From Flavobacterium pallidum (GTDB lineage Bacteria > Bacteroidota > Bacteroidia > Flavobacteriales > Flavobacteriaceae), in assembly GCF_003097535.1 (NCBI RefSeq), contig NZ_CP029187.1, forward strand, positions 434,001-498,000: a stretch of 64,000 nt of DNA, given 5' to 3'. Of the stretch, positions 34,479-43,400 are shown piece after piece. The notes beneath the pieces were generated by a model. The model had not been told where the DNA came from and did no database searches. It saw nothing but the letters and a program-made list of their open reading frames with translations. Position 1 is the first letter of the stretch; every line of letters starts with the position of its first letter. A program made the translations under genes and the position numbers.

Positions 34479-34982
34479 ATGATGAAACAATTGAAAACTT
34501 TACTAATTGCTGCTGTCTTATTTGTTAGTGCAAGCCAGGTAGCGACTGCACAAGCCAAATCGGCACACGTAGATGTTAGTGAAATAATGTCGAAAATGCC
34601 TGCTATGCTTGAGGCACAAAAGCAATTGGAGAAATTAAGCCAGACTTATCAGGCCGATTATAAAACAATGGGTGACGAGTATAATGCCAAACTGAAAAAA
34701 TATGCAGCTGAAGTGGATTCAGTGTCGCAAAAGATGAATGAGGAGCGCCAGAAAGAAGTTGCCGACATGGAAAAAAGAATCGGTGAATTCGGACAGACAG
34801 CCCAAAAAGAACTACAAACAAAAGAAGCGGACCTGATGAAGCCAATCGAGGATAAAATCAAAACTGCCATCCAGAAAGTAGGCAAAGCCAAAGGATACCA
34901 ATACGTATTTAATTCAGCAGGGCTTTTACTTGCTGACGGTCCGGACCTTACAGTTGATGTAAAGAAAGAACTGGGATTCTAA
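34479..34982 (+). CDS. Skp/OmpH family periplasmic chaperone
   Basis: 167-residue standard-length Skp/OmpH chaperone. The signal peptide ends at QVATAQ (about residue 24). The mature part has the first beta strand AHVDVSEIMSKMP, long helices (AQKQLEKLSQTYQADYKTM; YNAKLKKYAAEVDSVSQKM; NEERQKEVADMEKRI) that form the tentacle coiled coil, and the body strand YQYVFNSAGLLLADGPDLT. It would bind unfolded outer-membrane proteins on their way to BamA. Paralog of the preceding gene, suggesting division of labour. A strong terminator follows, ending the DUF6089-uppS-bamA-skp-skp transcript. Confidence 0.93.
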   Translation: MMKQLKTLLIAAVLFVSASQVATAQAKSAHVDVSEIMSKMPAMLEAQKQLEKLSQTYQADYKTMGDEYNAKLKKYAAEVDSVSQKMNEERQKEVADMEKRIGEFGQTAQKELQTKEADLMKPIEDKIKTAIQKVGKAKGYQYVFNSAGLLLADGPDLTVDVKKELGF

Positions 34983-35002
34983 GAAATATATCAAAAAATG
35001 AT

Positions 35003-35042
35003 GACTGCTCTTCCGGCGTTTCGGACTGAGCAGTTTTTTTTT
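35003..35042 (+). terminator. Terminator after the second skp gene
   Basis: ACTGCTC / GAGCAGT stem, with an inner TTCCG / CGGA pairing, followed by about nine T residues. It ends the envelope operon just before murI. Confidence 0.85.
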
Positions 35043-35049
35043 ACATTTG
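35042..35049 (+). promoter_or_regulatory. -7 box directly at the murI start
   Basis: TACATTTG ends four bases before the murI ATG (35054), right after the skp terminator. If used, transcription would start at or within a base or two of the ATG, giving a leaderless message. No clear -33 TTG is present, so chance is possible. Confidence 0.4.
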
Positions 35050-35053
35050 TTTC

Positions 35054-35830
35054 ATGCAGAACAACAACCCCATCGGATTATTTGACTCGGGAATAGGAGG
35101 AACCTCTATCTGGAAAGAAATCCACCAACTTCTACCCGGCGAAAGCACTATATACCTTGCTGACAGTAAAAATGCGCCTTACGGGCAAAAGTCAAAGGAC
35201 GAAATTATTGCATTAAGTCAAAAAAATACGGAATACCTACTCGAACGAAATGCCAAACTGATTGTAGTGGCCTGTAACACGGCGACGACCAACGCCATCA
35301 AGGAATTGCGTGCCAGATATGATGTGCCGTTCATTGGGATTGAACCGGCGATAAAACCCGCAGCATTGCATTCAAACACTCAGAAAATCGGGATATTGGC
35401 TACCAAAGGTACGTTGAGTAGCGAGCTTTTTAACAAAGCCGTCGAAACACATCAAAATACTACCATCATCGAACAGGTAGGGCATGGTTTAGTACAGCTT
35501 ATTGAAAACGGTGATATTGATTCTCCTGAAATGTCCGGATTGCTGCAAACCTACCTTACGCCAATGATTCAGGCCAATATCGATTATTTGGTTTTAGGCT
35601 GCAGCCATTACCCGTACCTGATACCACAAATCAGGAAAATATTGCCTGCACATATTAAAATCATAGATTCCGGCGAAGCAGTGGCGAGGCAGACAAAAAA
35701 CGTGCTTATCGAGAAAGTCGGGCTGAGGCATGGTGATTACCCTGAAATCGTCTTTTACACCAATGCAGAACCGAAAGTCCTGAATGATATCCTTGACAAT
35801 CAATATAAGGTTATTTACGACGATTTTTAG
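35054..35830 (+). CDS. murI: Glutamate racemase
   Basis: Converts L-glutamate to D-glutamate for the peptidoglycan peptide. The 258 residues fit the family. The cofactor-independent two-cysteine mechanism is visible: VACNTATT (about residues 74-81, first Cys) and LGCSHYPYLIPQI (about 181-193, second Cys), plus DSGIGGTSIW at the N-terminus (about 11-20). Start: ATG 35054; no other ATG precedes the DSGIGG motif. Transcription is either by read-through of the skp terminator or from the -7 box at the start codon. The stop lies four bases from the stop of the convergent gamma-CA gene with no terminator between. Confidence 0.95.
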   Translation: MQNNNPIGLFDSGIGGTSIWKEIHQLLPGESTIYLADSKNAPYGQKSKDEIIALSQKNTEYLLERNAKLIVVACNTATTNAIKELRARYDVPFIGIEPAIKPAALHSNTQKIGILATKGTLSSELFNKAVETHQNTTIIEQVGHGLVQLIENGDIDSPEMSGLLQTYLTPMIQANIDYLVLGCSHYPYLIPQIRKILPAHIKIIDSGEAVARQTKNVLIEKVGLRHGDYPEIVFYTNAEPKVLNDILDNQYKVIYDDF

Positions 35831-35834
35831 GCAT

Positions 35835-36353
35835 TTATTCTTCGTTTTTAAACCATCCCGAATACATCACGTAATTGTTCGAGATACGTTCGATTTCGCC
35901 TCCAAAATCGGATTGGTTGATTTCCTTGACCTTTTTCGCAGGGACTCCTGCATATATTGATCCGGATTCTACCCTAGTGTTTTGTGTTATCACGGCTCCG
36001 GCAGCCACAATAGCATTGCTTTCTACTACACAGCCATCCATTACTATGGCACCCATACCAATCAGGACATTATCATGCAGCGTACAGCCATGCACGATCG
36101 CATTATGTCCTATAGACACATTATTACCAATCACAGTGGCATGTTTCTGGTAAGTACAATGAATAATGGCACCATCCTGTATATTGACCTTATTGCCAAC
36201 GGTGATGGAATGCACATCGCCACGTACCACTGCGTTGAACCAGACACTGCAGGAATGCCCGAAGCTTACATCGCCAACGATTGTAGCATTTTCGGCCACA
36301 TAACAATCTTCAGGTATTAAAGGAGATTTGCCGTTTACAGATTTTATAATCAT
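35835..36353 (-). CDS. Gamma carbonic anhydrase family protein
   Basis: 172-residue left-handed beta-helix protein of the gamma-class carbonic anhydrase/YrdA type. Hexapeptide turns repeat from about residue 18 to 140 (VSFGHSCSVWFNAVVRGDV, IQDGAIIHCTYQ, VSIGHNAIVHGC, VLIGMGAIVMDGC). Zinc ligands expected in the family match His in IIHCTYQKH and IGHNAIVHG (two His close together and one in an adjacent turn). Such proteins form trimers. Whether it hydrates CO2 is uncertain: many family members lack detectable activity and may bind other small molecules. Downstream of PorP on the same strand but separated by a terminator; stops next to murI. Start: ATG 36353. Confidence 0.9.
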   Translation of the reverse strand: MIIKSVNGKSPLIPEDCYVAENATIVGDVSFGHSCSVWFNAVVRGDVHSITVGNKVNIQDGAIIHCTYQKHATVIGNNVSIGHNAIVHGCTLHDNVLIGMGAIVMDGCVVESNAIVAAGAVITQNTRVESGSIYAGVPAKKVKEINQSDFGGEIERISNNYVMYSGWFKNEE

Positions 36354-36370
36354 AAGTTTTTATAAAAAAA

Positions 36371-36394
36371 GAAGTCCCGATATAAAATCGGGAC
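36371..36394 (-). terminator. Terminator between PorP/SprF and gamma-CA genes
   Basis: AGTCCCGAT / ATCGGGACT perfect 9-base arms; on the minus strand the hairpin is followed by TTCTTTTTTT. It ends the adhesin-PorP transcript. Confidence 0.9.
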
Positions 36395-36416
36395 TGAATT
36401 AATATCAACACTAAAA

Positions 36417-37406
36417 TTAATTAATTGCAGGGCAGTTACAATCGTATTTCTCCCTTGTACAGAACAGGTTGACACCAAGGGTAATTTGGTGAAACCCACC
36501 CTGATCGAATTTAACATCACCAATCAGGTGAGAGTAGGTATAAGATACCATATAGCTTTTGAAATTCAAACCAATGATAGGCGTGACGTATTGAAGCCTT
36601 TGTGTAGAAACCGAGCCGTTATTTTCAAATTCTGCAGCATCGAAACTCCTCCTGTAAGAAAGGCCTCCCCACAATTTTCCGAATTCTAAATCCTTGTACG
36701 CTTTGATGTTAAGGTCAATGGTTTTTTCCTTGGTTTCATCAACCAATTGAAAAAGGAATGACGGCTCCCACTGGATGCGGTCACTATCCCCAAAAACATA
36801 TCCTGCGCTAAGTAATAATTTCCTCAAATTGTCCGACTCAATATCTGAATAGATGTCCCTTTTACTGGCCAATGCGTTTTTCACGGTAAGATGCGCATAA
36901 AACTCAAGATAGTTATAAGACGCACCAAGATCTACGTTGAAATACGAATCCTTTTGGATAATCCCACCGATAACCGGGTCATAGTCGACAAATTTAGTTT
37001 CATCAAGCTCAGCCTGAACCAATCCTGCACTAATACCAAATGAAAGCTGGTTCAAGTCCACCTCACTTCTTGAAAACATCAGGTGGTATGCGAAAGTTGC
37101 CTTGAAACCTTTTTGGGAATGGTACCCATTTTTATCATTGAAAACGATTAAACCACCTCCGGTCTTATCGCCTAATTTTCCATTAAAACTTAACGTTTGC
37201 AATGCAGGAGCATCTTCCTGGCCAAACCACTGCTGACGCGCAGTAAGCCTGATTTTGGCACAATTCGCAGCACCAGCCATAGATGGGTGAATCAAATAAT
37301 AATTGTCTGATAAATAATCCGAATAAACTGCGACTCCTTCTTGCGAAAATGAAAATTTTGATATTAACAATAAGATTAATACTAAATATCTCTTTTTAAA
37401 ATTCAT
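36417..37406 (-). CDS. PorP/SprF family type IX secretion membrane protein
   Basis: 329-residue outer-membrane protein of the PorP/SprF family. These barrels work with the T9SS, and in Flavobacterium johnsoniae SprF is needed to deliver the adhesin SprB, a type B CTD protein. Signal peptide about residues 1-21 (SKFSFSQEG). The start YSDYLSDNYYLIHPSMAGAANCAKIRLTARQQW is the family's hallmark (N-terminal part only quoted: YLIHPSMAGAANCAK). The barrel ends with LGVNLFCTREKYDCNCPAIN, a Cys-rich tail (four Cys in the whole C-terminus). The ATG is four bases after the adhesin's stop, so both genes are in one operon and this protein is very likely the adhesin's dedicated surface partner. Confidence 0.93.
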   Translation of the reverse strand: MNFKKRYLVLILLLISKFSFSQEGVAVYSDYLSDNYYLIHPSMAGAANCAKIRLTARQQWFGQEDAPALQTLSFNGKLGDKTGGGLIVFNDKNGYHSQKGFKATFAYHLMFSRSEVDLNQLSFGISAGLVQAELDETKFVDYDPVIGGIIQKDSYFNVDLGASYNYLEFYAHLTVKNALASKRDIYSDIESDNLRKLLLSAGYVFGDSDRIQWEPSFLFQLVDETKEKTIDLNIKAYKDLEFGKLWGGLSYRRSFDAAEFENNGSVSTQRLQYVTPIIGLNFKSYMVSYTYSHLIGDVKFDQGGFHQITLGVNLFCTREKYDCNCPAIN

Positions 37407-37410
37407 TTGG

Positions 37411-40400
37411 TTAACGTTTTAATGTAAAATGTGCTCTAAATTCTTTATTGATTCCCTGTTCCATATACTTGACAACAAACCAGTAATCATCCGCTGCCAT
37501 AGGCTGACCGTTGTAAGTCCCGTCCCAACCCGTTGGATTTGTGGTACTGATTTGTTTCAGCAATTTTCCGAACCGGTCAAATATATAAATTTTTGCGTTA
37601 GGTTGATTACTTAATACAGAAATATTCCAAGTATCGTGAAATCCGTCACCGTTAGGTGTAAAATACTTCGGATAATCCACAACTTTCACATCATAGGACA
37701 ATTCATCACAAGCTTTTAAATCCCTTACATACACCGTATGATCACCTGTCGTATTCTGCGAAAGCACTGTCCTTACGCCGGAAAACACATTGTCTGTCTG
37801 CCATGGACCATCGTCCAGACGGTACTCATAATCAGTGCTTGCAGGAGTAGCGGTAACCACAATACTGGCATTGTCTGCAAAGAATAACGTATCCACCTGT
37901 GCTGTTATTGTCAATGGCGGTGTGGAAGTAGTAATTGGTGCCATTGCCGAATCTGTACAGCCAGTGGCCGTATCGGTAATGATGACTTTATAACTTCCTG
38001 CTGCTACTGCATCGTAAGTTCCTTCTGTCGCACCCGGAATTTCAACATCGTCAAGGTACCAAATGAACTGATACCCATCAGCAGTGGTCAAACCGGTATT
38101 CAATTCATAGAAGGAACCGGTCATTGTTTGTCCTGATGCAGGATCTAGGCAGATATAACCATCCTGGTCGAGTTCAGGATCCGGGATTTCCAGTACAGTC
38201 ACCACCGCCTCACCGGTCAACGCTTTTGGGCAGGGAGGGTTGTTATTGGCTGCAACACTCACAAGGCTATAGGTGGTAGTTTCACCCAATACGCCTGTCA
38301 GCAATCGGGCAGAACCTGAAGGATTCAGTGTAATGGTTTGCTCTTCGCCACCGTTTACAGTGTAGGTTACAACGGCATTTGGCGTACCCCTGAAGATTAC
38401 ATCAGTACCTGTATTATCACAGATTGTGGTGCTTGCACCATTTGCGATTGTAGCATTCGGAAGCGGGCGTACCGTAATTGTAGCAGGCTGCGAGTAAATA
38501 TCAGGACACGACAAAGTAGCATCACTTATGATACAACGGTATACACCGCTATCGGTAAGCGCAGCGTCATCAATTTGCAGTGTTGGCGTGGTTACTCCGG
38601 TGTCAGCTCCGTTGAAAGTCCATTTGTAAGTCACATTTCCTGTAGTTTCAACAAACAACAAGATGGTATCATCCACACACACCGTTCTTGAAACCGGTTG
38701 CTGGACGATGGTCGGAGAGTCGATGATCGTGACATTCGCCACAACTGAAGTCACCGGATCGCAGGTGTCATTGCTGACGACACAGATATAATCCCCGGAA
38801 TCGGCAACGGTCGTTGAAGACACCGTGTAAAAACGTGAATTCGTCCCCACGTTAACCCCATAGTGTTTCCATTGATACAACGTCACATCACCAGTGGTCT
38901 GTACGCTAAGGCTTAATGGTTGTCCGGCACAAAGAGAAGGTACTGATGTCGGTTGCTCCGTAATTTGCGGCGCCACGCTGATGTTAACTACCACGTCTGT
39001 CGAAGTTTGTAGTCCGCCACAAGTTCCAGACACCGTAACGTGATAAGTCCCCGCATCATTAATTGTAGCATTTGATACACTATAACTACTTGAAGACCCT
39101 GACTGTACGACAACATTCCCTCTACTCCATTCATAAACCAAGTCCCCTCCTTCTGCAGTTACATCAAGTACAAAGCCGTCGCCCGTACATTGGTCATATA
39201 CGGCCTGAGGCTGCTGTGTAATCGCTGTAGTTACATCGACAGTCACGGTCGCAACATTTGAAGTCACGGACGGACAACCGCTATTGATTACCTCACAAGT
39301 ATAATCTCCCTCATTTGCCTCAGTAACGCCGAGCAATTCTAAGGTGTCGCTGCTTGGGGCTCCGTCGACAGGAACTCCGAATTTTTTCCATACATAAGTC
39401 GTTGAAGCATCGGTTCCGGTAGTGGCTACAGTAAGTATAATATCATCACCCGGGCAACTGCTTGATGGCGCTACAGGATCTGTGACTACATGCGGCCCTT
39501 CATTTACAATCGCTTCTACATCTACCGAAATCGCATCCGGAGCACATTTCCCATGTACCGTTACCGTGTAAATTCCACCATCAGCTAAAGTGGCATTGGT
39601 TTTCGTATAAGTATTTGAAGCGCTGTCCTGCACCGTTACCGTGCCGTGTTTCCACACATAGGTAAGATCGGTTCCGGTGGCCTGCACACTCATACTGAAA
39701 GTCTCCTGTTCACAAATCGCAGGAGGGTCTACTGGCTGGGTAGTAATTACAGGCTTCAGGTCAACTCCTGTAGTAACGGATTGGCTGAGTACCCTTACGC
39801 AGGAATCTGTGCTGGTAATATTGTCCAGCGTATAGGTGGAAGCAGGCAAATTTGTCTGTCCGCTGCCTGAAGCCGGAATGACATAGGCAAAAGCCGTATT
39901 GCTGCTGTCGTGGAAATTCACGGTTGCATTTGCGGTGCCTACAAAAGACAACGTCGCGTCTGTACCTTCACATACCGTGGTAGTAGCCGTGAACGAATTA
40001 AGGTCAGGTAATGGGAAAACGTTAATGGTAATACTCTCCCCCGTAATCGCCTGCGTTTGTCCGCAAGCTGCCACATTGATGCTCGTTAAGGTATAAGTTG
40101 TCGTTCCATTTAAAGTTTGCGTGATGGTACCCTGCCCACTCGTAGCGTCTAAGTTCACCGAACCTCCGCCTGCTGTCCCTCCATTATAATTGACAACACC
40201 CCCCGGCGTACCGAGAATAGTGATCGTTACACTTTCTCCTTCACAGGCGGTAGTGGTCGTTGGACCTATAATATCCGCCGTTGGCGTACCTACAGAAATG
40301 GTAATGAAAGAACCTGTCGAACCGGCTGTAATCGTTTGCGAGCAAGGTGGCACCGTAGAACTTACAACGTCAACAAGCTGGTAAGTAGCCGGGGCCGTCA

Positions 40401-43400
40401 ATGCAGGGGTATCAAATTCATAAGTGTTTGTATTTGTAATTACCACGGGAGTAACGGTAGTGCCGTCAGTGTATTTTACTGTATCGCCTGCTACTCCGGT
40501 AATGACAATGTGTGCTGAGTCTCCCGTACATACATTGTTTGGCCCGGAAATGGTTGCCGATGGGATAGGATTTACCACCAGTGTCAATGAACTCGCCGGG
40601 GACGATTCTGTTCCCATCGTCGCTACAACGCTATACGTATAACTGCCTCCTGCTAAAGGGGCTGTAATTGAATTCGTTTGTGGCGCAGTCGTCGTATCAA
40701 AGACACCATTGGCATCAGACCATACATAGCTTACTCCTGGTTGGTTCACAGCAGAGGTCTCTAACACGAAAGTATCTCCGGCACATATTGCCCCTCTTGG
40801 AACAATGGTTGTTACCAGACACGCGCTCACGTCAAACGTAACAGGTTGTGATTCATAGGCGCTGCAGGTACCGGCAGGAATTTTGTATTTAATGGTATAA
40901 GAGCCCGACTGCGTATTGGTATCGAGGTCGATTTCTCCGGTTAGGAAATTAATGTTGAGCCCTGAAGGTGATGCTTCGTAATATCCTCCCGGGGTGAATT
41001 CGGTACTTTGTGTCACACTTACGGTGCCTCCGCCAATACAATGCGGACCGGCAGGATAACTGATTTCGCCTTTCGAGAAAGTCTTTGACAATACCAACGG
41101 CTTAATCAGCACGCAATTGCTTGCGCTTCCCTGATCGGCAATCCTGACATAGATCGTTTTGGTTTCCCCTTCAGCCATCGGTGTATTTATAACGTAATCA
41201 AGGCTTCCGTAAAGGCTTACGATATCATTAAGCCCTTCATCGATGGCATCCTGCTCATTTTCATAATAACTGATCGGATAGTTCGCCGGATTGAAGCCGT
41301 TCAGGATGTAATTGGTCTGGTCTATATTAAAATGGAAAGGCGGATCCTGCTGGCAAATCGGAACCGGGAAAGGATCTCTTGTAGGCAATGGCGCTGTGAA
41401 GCTCACATCGATATCATCTGATTTTTGACAACCTGTACCGAAGGTAACCACTGCCGTATACCTGCCCGATTGGGTCACATCATAAAAATAATCCGTGGCG
41501 TTATCGATCCTCACGCCATTCTTTAACCAGGAATAGGTCGCATTAGGCAAAGGACTGTCGCCGTATTGGATTCTTTGGGTCTGCCCGTTGCAAACAGAAT
41601 TACCACCTGTAAAATCTTTTATCGACGCTGACGGGCCGGAACCGGTGACTTCCGCATCGAATTTAAAACTTCCTGCTTCAATAAACACCGCGGAATTCCA
41701 GTTGTTATCCGTCGCATTGGCTATAATGAGCTGTATGCTGTATTCATGCCCCGGAATCACCGCACCTTTTGCAGTAAGCAGCTTGGTCTGGCCGTTGATG
41801 GATATCGCAGCAGCCTGCCTTATTGCTGTGTTTTCGGGTGTATTTGTATCAAAATTATATTTTCCGAAGTGAATTGCATTTACCGGATTGGTACAGTCCG
41901 GCGTTGCCCTGTGTACGGTCGTTACCTTGACAGGAGTTGTCGTGTTTGGTAATATTGCAAGATTCACAGGGGGAGTACCTGCCGTGAGGTCTTTCAGGAT
42001 GAAAGCAAAAACATCAGCATAAAAACATTCAAAGTTACCATAATGATATTCCTCGGCCGCAAATATATAATTGAACTTCAGTTCCTGTGCAGAAGGCACA
42101 AAATTAAATTTCAGGTACTGCGGGGTATGCAGTGAAGCAGTAATTCCTGCAGGCGGCTGAAGGCTTGAAGAGGTAAGGTCTCCGATATCATCGGAGGTCC
42201 ATTCGTCGGTGCCGTTACCTATAGTCCCATCCATATTATGCTCCCCACCCACCAATGTAGCATCTCCGGACGACAGCACGAGCCCTTCCTGTATCGGGAA
42301 ATCTGAATTCCGCCTGTTGAAATAAGCGACACCATACTTTCCAGGTTTTGAAGCGCCTGAGTACATCTTAAAATTTGACACCTGCGCGCAATGTGACCTC
42401 ACCAATATATTTTCGACAAATCCCTGCGCAAGCCCGCTTTCCTGCCCGTTTGAAGAATATGCGGCAGTATTGTTGCTTACAAATAAGAATCTGTTGCTTG
42501 GCACGTCATTGTCTGTAGCCGTATTGTTGGCAATCACGGGATCCGGAGTTCCCGGCACCACCGTTACGGTATTGATCAGGTTGCTGTCAACCTGCGGCGT
42601 AGCATATACCTGGAATCCCATCGGAATATAAACCTTTACGGTGTAAGTCATGATCCCGCCGACGGCAAGATGTGCTATAGTATCATGCAAATTACCTGTG
42701 CCACTGTGCCCGTTTCCGGACCAGGTGACATCGGCTGGGCTTATTTGTGTACCTGCCACATTCGTATTCACAGGAATATTATCGGTCACCTGGATGTTTA
42801 CAGAATCGCTTGGCCCGTAGTTGATGATGGTAATGGTGTAAGTTACATATTCCTTACGCAAAACAGCAGGAGTCGTATCATCATCCTTATCATCGGTCAG
42901 CCCGGATTGCTGGTAGGTGGCACTATTATCCGTTTTATTTACAACCAGATTGGCAGATGGCCCGGGCACATCAACATCAGTGGCTGTATTATTCGTTGGA
43001 CGCGGATCTGATGCAACAGTAGCTGTTACCGTATTGATCAGGTTTTCGTTCTGAGGCATGCCGGAAGGAAATGATACGGTAATCGTGTAAGTCACACTCT
43101 GCCCCGCGCCCAGCGTATTTATCGTATTGTTGATAGCTCCAGATCCCGAAGCGCTGTTGCCGCTCCAGGTATAACCCGAAGTCGCAATGGCCCCCGGAAC
43201 AATACTGCCTACCTGGATATTGGACACCGGCGTAGCGCCATTATTGGTCACCGTTACCGTATACACCCTGCTTTGTCCTGCTATATAGGTCGTAAAGCCG
43301 TCCGTAATTGAAATCCCGATGTCATTATTCGCCGGAGTCATTGTCATAATCGCCGTGGCTGTAGAATTGGCAGGATTCGGATCAGTCGACAAAGTGGTTG

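Noticed and set aside
36354..36420. Riboswitch or leader between PorP and gamma-CA genes
   Set aside because: The only structure is a simple U-tailed hairpin that acts as a terminator.
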